The notes under the pieces: generated by a model
Databases searched by the model: none
What the model was told of the DNA's origin: nothing
Seen by the model: only the letters and a program-made list of their open reading frames with translations
Shown: piece after piece, positions 6,984-13,759 of the stretch
Numbering within the stretch: position 1 is the first letter of the stretch
Layout of the letters: each line of letters opens with the position of its first letter
Position numbers and translations under genes: made by a program
Origin: an uncultured Rhodospirillales bacterium
GTDB lineage: Bacteria > Pseudomonadota > Alphaproteobacteria > Acetobacterales > Acetobacteraceae
Length of the DNA: 13,759 nucleotides
Direction of reading: 5' to 3'
Assembly (NCBI GenBank): GCA_903844785.1
Contig: CAIMVB010000308.1
Location: forward strand, 1-13,759

Positions 6984-7895
6984 ATGACGGCAATGCGTTC
7001 TTTGGGCTTGGCGCTGTTATTATGCTTTGGCCTTAGCGCTTGCGCTGAGCAGGCTGGAGCGCCGGCGGCGGGCGGGCAAGCGCGCTCCGCCGGGCCAATC
7101 AGTGAGGCCAAGGGCCAATGGCGCGAACAGGATCATTGGATACCGGTTGAAGGAACCGATCAGCTTATTCTGATGCGCCTGTGCCGGCCCAACGCCGCCA
7201 ATGCCGCGCGGCTTGTTGTGGTCAATCACGGTTCTCCGCCAAATGCGGCGCAGCGCCCAAACTATGCGCCATGGTCCTGTGAACATCGCGCCATCTCATG
7301 GTTTCTGACGCGGGGCTATGCGGTCGCCTTGCCATTGCGCCGCGGCTATGGGGCTTCTGGTGGCGCCTGGGCGGAAAACTATGGTTCCTGCCGGAACCCC
7401 GATTTCGTGGCTGGCGGCGCCGAAACCGCACGAGATATCCGCTCCGCCCTTGCATATGCCACTACTCAGCCAGGGATACGCCGGGACGGCGCTGTGGTGC
7501 TTGGCCAATCCGCCGGCGGTTGGGGCGCGCTTGCTTTGGCTGCGCGCAATCCCCCCGAAGTCAGCGCTATCGTGAATATGGCCGGCGGGCGCGGTGGGCG
7601 GGTGGATAACCTGCCAAATAATAACTGCCGGGCCGATGCCCTGGCCGCGAGTGCCGGAAGCTTTGGCCAGAGCGCCAGGGTTCCAAGCCTTTGGATCTAT
7701 ACCGCCAATGACAGTTTCTTCAGCCCATCGCTTGCGGCGGAGATGCACCAAAACTATGTCCGAGCGGGCGGGGACGCGGATTTCCGCGCCTTGCCTGCCT
7801 TTGGCCAAGATGGGCATGGGCTTTTCACCGCCGCCGGCGGGCCGCAAATCTGGGGTCCTTTGGTTGAGGCTTTCCTTGCCAATACCCTTCGCTGA
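6984..7895 (+). CDS. Lipoprotein alpha/beta hydrolase (dienelactone hydrolase/prolyl oligopeptidase-like)
   Basis: A 303-residue predicted lipoprotein. The N-terminus MTAMRSLGLALLLCFGLSAC has a lipobox LSAC with the lipidated cysteine at position 20, so the enzyme should be anchored to a membrane facing the periplasm. The alpha/beta-hydrolase fold is seen in LVVVNHGSPP (77-86, oxyanion region), GYAVALPLRRGYGASGG (111-127) and the nucleophile elbow GQSAGG with S176. Likely triad partners are D243 (YTANDSFF) and H278 (QDGHGLF). Extra cysteines at 67, 99, 136 and 215 could form disulfides, in line with an exported protein. The start could also be the ATG three codons later. It follows the binding-protein gene by 39 bases and precedes the next gene by 14, so cotranscription is likely. 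The substrate is unknown; an ester, lactone or peptide are all possible. Confidence 0.87.
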   Translation: MTAMRSLGLALLLCFGLSACAEQAGAPAAGGQARSAGPISEAKGQWREQDHWIPVEGTDQLILMRLCRPNAANAARLVVVNHGSPPNAAQRPNYAPWSCEHRAISWFLTRGYAVALPLRRGYGASGGAWAENYGSCRNPDFVAGGAETARDIRSALAYATTQPGIRRDGAVVLGQSAGGWGALALAARNPPEVSAIVNMAGGRGGRVDNLPNNNCRADALAASAGSFGQSARVPSLWIYTANDSFFSPSLAAEMHQNYVRAGGDADFRALPAFGQDGHGLFTAAGGPQIWGPLVEAFLANTLR

Positions 7896-7909
7896 AAGGA
7901 AGTAGTGCC

Positions 7910-8578
7910 GTGGATCAGGAAGATGTGCCGCTGGAAGGGCAGATCCGCGAAAAGCTTGTGCGGACCAAGGAACGCTGGGCCGAAGAAGGCCGCTTGCTGA
8001 CTGGCACCACCGCTGACCCAACGAGAGATCGCCTGCCGCCAGGGCAGACCCTGGTGAAGGATTGGCCCGTGCTTGACCTTGGGGTGCAGCCGGATGTCAG
8101 CACCGCCAAGTTCCGCCTGCGTCTGGAAGGCTTGGTGGAAAATCGCCTGGCCCTGGATTGGGAAGGCTTCCTGGCCTTGCCGCAAGAAGACATGGTCTGC
8201 GATATTCACTGCGTCACGCAATGGAGCCGTTACGACAATCGCTTCACGGGTGTGCGCACCGCGACCTTGTTGGAAATGGCCCGCCCGCGACCTGAAGCAC
8301 GCTTCGTTTCCATGACTTCATATGATGGCTACACCACAAATCTGACACTCGCGGATTTCGCTGCCGCTGATGTGATGATTGCGCATTCCTGGGAAGGCGC
8401 GCCGCTCCCTCGCCAGCATGGCGGGCCTGTGCGGCTTGTGTTGCCCCGCCTTTACTTCTGGAAAAGCCCGAAATGGCTGACGCGCATTGAATTTTTGGCC
8501 GAAGACCGCCCCGGCTTTTGGGAGGTGCGCGGTTATCATAATCAGGGCGATCCCTGGCTTGAGGAACGCTATGCTTGA
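7910..8578 (+). CDS. Sulfite oxidase-like molybdopterin-dependent oxidoreductase
   Basis: A 222-residue protein consisting of a single sulfite-oxidase-fold molybdopterin domain, as in the short SUOX-like proteins related to MsrP/YedY. The cofactor-coordinating cysteine is C101 in CDIHCVTQWSRYDN. The downstream SYDGYTTNLTLADF (137-150) and HGGPVRLVLPRLYFWKSPKW (170-189) are family signatures. No signal peptide or Tat motif is present, so it appears cytoplasmic, unlike MsrP. GTG 7910 is preferred because an AAAGGAAG stretch precedes it at good spacing; it lies 14 bases after the hydrolase stop. The 3' end overlaps the next gene by eight bases (ATGCTTGA), a typical sign of translational coupling. 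The substrate is unknown: sulfite, sulfoxides or another S- or N-oxide could serve. No MsrQ-type haem partner is adjacent. Confidence 0.9.
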   Translation: MDQEDVPLEGQIREKLVRTKERWAEEGRLLTGTTADPTRDRLPPGQTLVKDWPVLDLGVQPDVSTAKFRLRLEGLVENRLALDWEGFLALPQEDMVCDIHCVTQWSRYDNRFTGVRTATLLEMARPRPEARFVSMTSYDGYTTNLTLADFAAADVMIAHSWEGAPLPRQHGGPVRLVLPRLYFWKSPKWLTRIEFLAEDRPGFWEVRGYHNQGDPWLEERYA

Positions 8579-9119
8579 AGCCTCGCGCCGCGCTTTGCTT
8601 GCTCTGCCGCTGATGGCCGCTGCCCCGCTCCCCGACACTGCCTGGGATTTCCGCTTCCCTGCCCTGGAAGGTGGAGAGCACGACCTTGCCGCCTGGCGCG
8701 GGCGGGTGTTGCTGGTTGTGAATACCGCATCCTTCTGCGGCTTTACGCAGCAATATGCTGCCCTGCAACGCCTGCATGAGGCGCAAGAAGCCGCGGGGCT
8801 GGTGGTGCTTGGCGTGCCTTCCAATGACTTCAATCAGGAAAGCCAGGAAGCCAGCAAAATCAGAGAGTTTTGTGATGCACAATTTGGCATCACCTTCCCC
8901 ATGGCCGCACTTACACGGGTGAGGGGCCCGCAAGCGCACCCGTTCTTTCGCTGGGCTGCGGCAAAGGCGGGCGGGGAGCCACGCTGGAATTTTCATAAAT
9001 ACCTTGTCTCTCGGGATGGGCGGCAAGTGCAGGGTTTTCCGGCCCGGGTAGAGCCATCTTCGGGTGAATTGAGGCGGGCGATAGAAGGCGCCTTAGCGTC
9101 AAGAACCCAGGCGTCGTAA
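8571..9119 (+). CDS. Glutathione peroxidase (Cys-type) with Tat-like export leader
   Basis: A 182-residue thiol peroxidase that reduces hydroperoxides using glutathione or thioredoxin. The active-site segment NTASFCGFTQQY gives the peroxidatic C56, Q89 lies in SNDFNQES, and W139-N140 in RWNFHKYL complete the usual Cys/Gln/Trp/Asn set. The common FPCNQFGGQEP sequence is replaced by VPSNDFNQESQ, so the resolving cysteine seen there in many homologues is absent; C101 in EFCDAQFG remains. ATG 8571 is chosen because it is preceded by GAGGAA and overlaps the previous stop; the open frame extends further upstream, but inside the previous gene. The N-terminus ASRRALLALPLMAAAPLPD looks like a short twin-arginine or Sec leader, implying a periplasmic peroxidase. 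It is the last gene of the cluster and is followed by an AT-rich gap. Confidence 0.9.
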   Translation: MLEASRRALLALPLMAAAPLPDTAWDFRFPALEGGEHDLAAWRGRVLLVVNTASFCGFTQQYAALQRLHEAQEAAGLVVLGVPSNDFNQESQEASKIREFCDAQFGITFPMAALTRVRGPQAHPFFRWAAAKAGGEPRWNFHKYLVSRDGRQVQGFPARVEPSSGELRRAIEGALASRTQAS

Positions 9120-9318
9120 GGGTTAATAAGGGTATATTATTCTTTTAAACAAAGAAAATTAAGCATAAAAATACGTCAAAACAGGTTCTAAAATGGTATT
9201 TTTCTCCTTGCTGGGGTGAGTGCGGCCCCCATTTCTGGCAGAAATCAAATGAGCAAATCGTGTGTCTACAGGCGAAATGATTCGCGTGTGTCAATTAATG
9301 CGTGTAAAACGTCTGGCG
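9120..9318. other. AT-rich intergenic region upstream of the TRAP receptor/kinase unit
   Basis: The stretch 9121-9200 has only 19 G or C in 80 bases, in sharp contrast to the GC-rich genes on its left. It contains a 6-bp inverted repeat TTCTTT/AAAGAA (9140-9145, 9151-9156) with a 5-base spacer. No promoter matching both -35 and -10 with normal spacing could be picked with confidence, but this is the only likely place for the promoter of the following unit and for a terminator of the preceding one. No additional gene is seen. GTG 9262 and ATG 9277, within this gap, are alternative starts for the next gene. Confidence 0.55.
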
Positions 9319-10440
9319 ATGAGCAGCCCAGACCCGCCTGATTTTGTCTCTCGTTCCCAAAAGCGGGTGCCGCTGCGGTCATGGTGGACTGCCATGGTGC
9401 GCGTATCATGGGCCTTACTGTTGATTGCCGTCACCCCTTTCGCGGCCTGGTCTCAGGCCGAAGCGCCGATCCGTATGCGTGTTGTGGGTGGCCTTGCCGA
9501 TGTCAGCCAATATCTGCGTTATGAGGAGCCATTCTGGCGGGACCGCATTTCGCAAGCGACCGGCGGGCGTATCGTGGCAGAGATCGCGCCATTTGATCGC
9601 AGTGGTATTCGCGGGCAGGAAATGCTCTCCCTCATTCGCTTGGGCGTGGTTTCCTTCGGCACTGCCCTTTTGGCCGTGGTCAGCACCGAGGAGCCTGAGT
9701 TCAACGCAATCGATCTACCGGCGGTAAACCCCGACATTGCGGCGCTTCGGCGTTCAGTGGCAATTTTTCGTGGCCACTTGAGAGACACGCTTAGAGAACG
9801 CTACGATATCGAACTATTGGGTGTTTACACCTATCCGGCGCAGGTGGTGTTTTGTCGCCGTGCTTTTTCGAAATTAGCTGATCTTGCTGGCCGCCGTATC
9901 AGAACTTCTTCGGTCGGTCAGTCGGAGATGTTTACTGCTCTGGGCGCGACGCCTGTTGTCATTCCTTTTGCGGATATTTTGTCTGCCATCAAATCAGGCG
10001 TTGTTGAATGCGCCGTCACAGGCACACTTTCAGGGAATGATATCGGATTGCATGAGGTGACCAGCCATGTGCATGCGATGGCGATCACCTGGGGCCTATC
10101 GATCTTTGGCGCGAATTTGAACACATGGAATGCCCTGCCGAATTGGGCCAAGGAAACCATAAGGACAGAAGTTTCAAAGCTGGAGGCCGATATTTGGGAT
10201 GCGGCAGAACGCGAGACAGGCGAAGGCTTGGCTTGCAATTCTGGTCAGCCCAATTGCCAGCAGGGCCGTCGCGGCAGCATGACCGTTGTGCCGGTATCCT
10301 CGGCTGATGAATTAAGGCGACGGCAATTGCTGACCGAGAGCGTTCTTCCGGGGTGGGTGCGGCGCTGCGGATCTGATTGCGTGGACGCCTGGAATAAAAC
10401 GCTCGCGCCAGTCCTTGGAATTCAAGCGCAGCCGGATTGA
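9319..10440 (+). CDS. TRAP-type (DctP-like) periplasmic solute-binding protein
   Basis: A DctP-family receptor, which in TRAP transporters binds organic acids in the periplasm. A signal peptide is evident: MVRVSWALLLIAVTPFAAWSQA followed by EAPIRM. The core has ATGGRIVAEI, FSKLADLAGRRIRTSS with the arginine that normally binds the ligand carboxylate, ALGATPVVIPFADILSAIKSGVVECA, and a C-terminal DAWNKTLAPVLG. Four cysteines in the last quarter (ACNSGQPNC and RCGSDC) may form disulfides. The start is uncertain: GTG 9262, ATG 9319 and ATG 9394 are in frame. ATG 9394 has a GGTGGA upstream and gives a signal peptide of usual length; 9319 is given as a middle choice. No DctQ or DctM permease gene is in the window. 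The hybrid kinase begins at or within its stop codon region, so the two are translationally linked, suggesting that the receptor feeds the kinase. Confidence 0.88.
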   Translation: MSSPDPPDFVSRSQKRVPLRSWWTAMVRVSWALLLIAVTPFAAWSQAEAPIRMRVVGGLADVSQYLRYEEPFWRDRISQATGGRIVAEIAPFDRSGIRGQEMLSLIRLGVVSFGTALLAVVSTEEPEFNAIDLPAVNPDIAALRRSVAIFRGHLRDTLRERYDIELLGVYTYPAQVVFCRRAFSKLADLAGRRIRTSSVGQSEMFTALGATPVVIPFADILSAIKSGVVECAVTGTLSGNDIGLHEVTSHVHAMAITWGLSIFGANLNTWNALPNWAKETIRTEVSKLEADIWDAAERETGEGLACNSGQPNCQQGRRGSMTVVPVSSADELRRRQLLTESVLPGWVRRCGSDCVDAWNKTLAPVLGIQAQPD

Positions 10441-13411
10441 CGCAGTGTTTTCCTCGCGTTTCTTACGTTACGCTGTTCTGGTTGCCTCCCTGGCGCTTCT
10501 ACTGGCGCAGATTGTGGCGACTGCATTGCTGGTCAATCGGGCGAAGGAAGCACAGATAGCGGCTGCGATTGACTCTCTCGGTAAAATTGGGCGATCAACC
10601 GAAGCGGCAATCAATCGATCCTTTGTGCAGGTCGATGCCATGCTGGCCGGCCTGCCTGCTGTGCTGGCGCCATTTCAGCGTGATGGCCAACTTGAATTAA
10701 GCCAAATCAACCGCGTTCTCCGCGAATTGAACAATCAAAACTTCACCTATCGGGACATTCTTCTGATTGGGCCAGACGGGCTGCCTTTGGCAACTGCATT
10801 ACCTGTATCAAGACGCCGCAGGCTTCATCTTCCTGGTCCTTCTTCCTTCGCCGAGGTGGCGGCACGGGGCGCGAGTGTTTCCATTGGTGGGCCTGTCTTG
10901 AACGCAAATACGGGTGAATGGACACTGTTTTTCGCGCGCAATATCGTGCTTCCCACGGCCGGCCCTGTATTGGCGGTGGCCGAGGTTCCTGTTCCAGTTG
11001 TTCAGAATATCTTGTCAGGTGCGGGTGAGAGTTCTGGCCTTAGGGTTACGCTTGAACGCGATGACGGAACTTTGCTGGCTTCTGTACCGCATGATGAAAC
11101 GCGTATTGGCCAGAAATTAAGTTCGCCCGCGGGAACGCTGCGTCATTCCCCCATTGATCAATTGGTAAAGAGCCGATTTTCCGAAGACATGGTGTTGGCT
11201 GTTGTCCGACCAACCCTTTACCCGGCCTTGTTTGTTTCCGTCACCCTCCAGGTAGATTCGGCATTAAGTGGTTGGTATGCGGATCGCATACGCGCCTATT
11301 TGGTCTCCGGTACATTAGGCCTGATGATTCTATTGATCGCGGGTGCTTTGATTGTCGGGTTGCGACAACGTGAGCGGATTGAAGATGAGCGTGCCCGGGG
11401 ACGCCGAACCTTGGAGAACGCGCTTGAGTCAATGTCTGATGGATTTGTGATGTTCGATCCAAGTGATCGGCTGATCGCTTGTAATAGTCGCTACAAGGAT
11501 TTTTATAAAATAAGTGCTCCATTCATCGTACCAGGTGCGCTTTTTGATGACATCATGCGGGAAGGCGCATTGCGTGGCCAATATCCCCAGGCACAAGGTG
11601 ATATTGATAAATTTGTTTCAGACAGCAAGGCCTTCCATCGCGGTAATCATCCACCAATGGAACGATTATTGCCCGATGGGCGCTGGGTTCTTATTACAGA
11701 ACGTCGTACGCCTGATGGCGGCGTTGTCGGTATTCGTACTGATATAACGCCACTCAAGCGCGCCATGCAGGATCTTGCGGCGGCAAGAGATACGGCCCGC
11801 GCAGCGGGTGAAGCCAAAAGTCAATTCCTGGCCCGCATGTCACATGAACTCAGGACACCCTTGAATGGTATTCTGGGATTTTCCGAAATTTTATTGGAGG
11901 ATTCACGCCTTGCAGCTGACCAAATGGATAAGCTGAATACCCTCCACGGCGCAGGAAAGCATCTACTTGAACTGGTGAATGGACTTTTGGATCTCTCGAA
12001 AATTGAGTCCGGCCGGATGGAATTCGCAAGCCGCACATTTCCGCTTTTGGATGTGGTTGATGGTTGTGCAACCTTGATCAGGCCCGATATTGAAAGGAAG
12101 CATATAGAATTCACCTTTGACTTTGATCACCGCCTGCCCAAGGCAGTCATTGGTGATCCCACGCGCCTTCGTCAGGCAATCCTGAACCTGCTTTCCAATG
12201 CGGTGAAATTCACGCCCCCAGGCGGGAGGATTTATCTTCGTGTAACGCAGAAAGAATCGGATCGAATGCTATTGGAAGTGCAGGATACAGGCCCGGGTAT
12301 TTCACCGGAAAATCAGCGGATGATTTTTGAAGATTTTGTCCAACTTCCATCGATTTCCCAAAGTGACATAGCTGGAACCGGACTTGGTCTTGCAATTACG
12401 TCGCGTCTTGTGAAGCAAATGCAAGGTGAGATTGGCTGCAGGAGCAACCTGGGAAGTGGATCACTGTTTTGGCTCGAAATTCCCTTGACGGTCGCGGAAT
12501 GGCCTGACGCTAGCGCGCAAGTAGCATCGGTTGCTTTTACCAACGGGTCCGCTGCTACTCCTCAATATGATATCCTTGTCGTCGATGATGTTAAGGCCAA
12601 TCGGGATGTCGCGGCGGCGCTTTTGTCGAACATGGGGCACAATGTTCATTTGGCAGCCAGTGGCTTTGAGACGTTAGAACGAGTGGCGGCAGAAAAATTT
12701 GACCTAATCCTCATGGATTTACAAATGCCGCAAATGGACGGATTTTCTACGGTGCGTGCTATTCGGCTTATGAAAGAACCGGCCAGTCAAACACCGATTT
12801 TTGCGCTCACGGCGTCTGTCATGCCTGAACAAATTGTGGCCGCGAAAAAGGCGGGCATGAATGGGCATATTGGGAAGCCCTTAAGCAAAGCTTCTTTGGC
12901 TGAAGCGCTTATCGAAATCGGTAAGCCGAAAACTGCGCCTGTGGAACAGGATCAGTTTGACCTGGATGTTTCAGTATCACCTCAGACAATCATCGACACG
13001 CAAGTTCTTCAAGAATTCAAGTATGAACTAAAAGGTGCTGCACTTGGTGTAATGCGGGAGTTTATTTTTGAAATTCGGGAGGTCCGAAATAGCCTTTATA
13101 GAGAGCTCCAGCAGGAATTTTTTGGTCGTGAGGCTATTGCACAGGATATTCATAAGCTGCTCGGTGCCGCTAGGACACTTGGGGCTTTGAAGCTTGCACA
13201 CTCCATCACTAACGCTCAAGAAAAACTCAGGGCAAAGCCCGCTCGGCAAGAAATCATAACGCATATCAAGCGGCTTATAGAGCATTCTGATGAAGCTATC
13301 GCAAAACTCCAAAATTTTCTTGAAACTGAATTGGAGCCGCAACCAGTGGAGGCTTCTAAAATCAATCAGGACGACTCATTTTCTCAGTCCAAGCATCCGT
13401 TGCAGGCCTAG
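10415..13411 (+). CDS. Hybrid sensor histidine kinase: Cache-like, PAS, HisKA, HATPase, receiver, HPt-like
   Basis: A membrane sensor kinase of up to 998 residues. A transmembrane segment at about 19-40 and another at 295-316 flank a periplasmic region of about 250 residues that resembles a double Cache domain. A PAS domain follows (about 332-447), then HisKA with the phosphoacceptor H477 in MSHELRTPLNG. The HATPase domain has an N-box with N595, DTGPGIS at 624 and GTGLGLAI at 654. The receiver (about 718-835) has D724/D725, phosphoacceptor D768 in LMDLQMPQMDG, T799 and K821. The C-terminal region resembles an HPt domain (IHKLLGAARTLGA, H913). Numbering is from TTG 10415, which overlaps the receptor gene by 26 bases; GTG 10445, four bases after that gene's stop, is equally plausible. 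No separate response regulator is in the window. Confidence 0.93.
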   Translation: MEFKRSRIDAVFSSRFLRYAVLVASLALLLAQIVATALLVNRAKEAQIAAAIDSLGKIGRSTEAAINRSFVQVDAMLAGLPAVLAPFQRDGQLELSQINRVLRELNNQNFTYRDILLIGPDGLPLATALPVSRRRRLHLPGPSSFAEVAARGASVSIGGPVLNANTGEWTLFFARNIVLPTAGPVLAVAEVPVPVVQNILSGAGESSGLRVTLERDDGTLLASVPHDETRIGQKLSSPAGTLRHSPIDQLVKSRFSEDMVLAVVRPTLYPALFVSVTLQVDSALSGWYADRIRAYLVSGTLGLMILLIAGALIVGLRQRERIEDERARGRRTLENALESMSDGFVMFDPSDRLIACNSRYKDFYKISAPFIVPGALFDDIMREGALRGQYPQAQGDIDKFVSDSKAFHRGNHPPMERLLPDGRWVLITERRTPDGGVVGIRTDITPLKRAMQDLAAARDTARAAGEAKSQFLARMSHELRTPLNGILGFSEILLEDSRLAADQMDKLNTLHGAGKHLLELVNGLLDLSKIESGRMEFASRTFPLLDVVDGCATLIRPDIERKHIEFTFDFDHRLPKAVIGDPTRLRQAILNLLSNAVKFTPPGGRIYLRVTQKESDRMLLEVQDTGPGISPENQRMIFEDFVQLPSISQSDIAGTGLGLAITSRLVKQMQGEIGCRSNLGSGSLFWLEIPLTVAEWPDASAQVASVAFTNGSAATPQYDILVVDDVKANRDVAAALLSNMGHNVHLAASGFETLERVAAEKFDLILMDLQMPQMDGFSTVRAIRLMKEPASQTPIFALTASVMPEQIVAAKKAGMNGHIGKPLSKASLAEALIEIGKPKTAPVEQDQFDLDVSVSPQTIIDTQVLQEFKYELKGAALGVMREFIFEIREVRNSLYRELQQEFFGREAIAQDIHKLLGAARTLGALKLAHSITNAQEKLRAKPARQEIITHIKRLIEHSDEAIAKLQNFLETELEPQPVEASKINQDDSFSQSKHPLQA

Positions 13412-13759
13412 CCATTGCTGAGCGAGCCATCCACCTGTCGCAAGTCCTTCGGGGGCATCTAGATCGCCTGTTCTTGGGTAGGTACGCCTGGATAAGTTCG
13501 CCGTACCAAAAACCAGGTCCCAGATTGGGAAAAGAACAGCATAGTTTTTTCCATTTTCAGCGGTTGAGAGAATGCCATGATGCAACCGATGGTACCGCGG
13601 CGAAACGAGAAGCCGTTCCCCCCAACCAGCCAAAAGACAACCGGATATTGCCGTGGGAAAAAGCTTCCACTATGCGCGTCAATAGCAGCAGTAGTGGAAA
13701 TTGGGCTGGGGTTACGCCGATGATCAGCGCTATGGTGCCGAACCAAAGGGCCGCGATGG
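13376..13759 (-). pseudogene. Sterol desaturase/fatty acid hydroxylase family protein, C-terminal part, frameshifted
   Basis: Read from the right edge on the minus strand, the frame gives two hydrophobic stretches (IAALWFGTIALIIGVTP and QFPLLLLLTRIVEAF) and then SHGNIRLSFGWLG. It loses the family at a run of six G (plus-strand C 13618-13623). Dropping one base restores GWLGERLLVSPRYHRLHHG and continues to a TGA at 13376-13378. The second part contains the family's last histidine box HRLHH, then ENGKNYAVLFPIWDLVFGT, a classic ending for these di-iron membrane hydroxylases. The N-terminal half, with the other histidine boxes, lies beyond the window. Either the gene is a frameshifted pseudogene or phase-variable, or the base is a homopolymer sequencing error. 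The 3' end overlaps the kinase gene by 36 bases on the opposite strand. Its lipid substrate is unknown. Confidence 0.85.

Noticed and set aside
9140..9156. Inverted repeat TTCTTT/AAAGAA as a terminator or operator
   Set aside because: The stem is all A/T but for one pair, too weak for a terminator, and such short symmetry is expected by chance in this AT-rich stretch.
9208..9236. TTGCTG with a 17-base spacer as promoter of the receptor/kinase unit
   Set aside because: The hexamer at the -10 position (ATTTCT) matches only two of six consensus bases.
13459..13746. Minus-strand open frame of 95 codons at the right edge
   Set aside because: It is a third frame, different from both parts of the desaturase-like gene, and its translation has no family resemblance, whereas the two neighbouring frames join into a known family.

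Overview
The window looks like a GC-rich alphaproteobacterial chromosome, probably Rhodospirillales/Acetobacteraceae-like. This is inferred from the rluD-rpoH pairing, the Bug-type periplasmic binding protein, the small DUF2256 protein and the codon usage; no rRNA or other marker fixes the taxon. I see no tRNA, rRNA, CRISPR array, insertion sequence or phage gene.

Layout. On the minus strand, 1-860 holds most of the heat-shock sigma factor gene rpoH (its C-terminus runs off the left edge). Upstream of it is rluD (1078-2052), a 23S rRNA pseudouridine synthase. The 217-base gap between them contains a possible sigma-70-type promoter and a GC-rich hairpin with a GCAA loop. A divergent two-gene plus-strand unit follows: a small membrane-anchored protein (2067-2339) and a 56-residue DUF2256 protein (2342-2512). 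A membrane-bound family-2 glycosyltransferase lies convergently on the minus strand (2520-3719).

From about 3880 to 9119, six plus-strand genes sit close together and may form one or two operons. They are a LeuC-like and a LeuD-like hydratase pair, a Bug/TctC periplasmic solute-binding protein, a lipoprotein alpha/beta hydrolase, a sulfite-oxidase-fold molybdopterin protein, and a glutathione peroxidase with a Tat-like leader. The LeuCD pair differs from the classical leucine enzyme at several normally conserved positions and lies next to a solute receptor, so a catabolic hydro-lyase acting on an imported di- or tricarboxylate is a reasonable alternative to leucine synthesis.

An AT-rich gap (9120 to about 9318) precedes a second unit: a DctP-like TRAP binding protein followed immediately by a hybrid histidine kinase (Cache-like periplasmic domain, PAS, HisKA, HATPase, receiver and a C-terminal HPt-like region). 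No TRAP permease genes are present, so the binding protein may act as a periplasmic co-sensor for the kinase, as LuxP does for LuxQ and TorT for TorS. This is the most interesting candidate system in the window.

The right end, on the minus strand and convergent with the kinase, holds the C-terminal part of a sterol desaturase/fatty-acid hydroxylase family protein. Its reading frame is broken by one extra base in a run of six C at 13618-13623.
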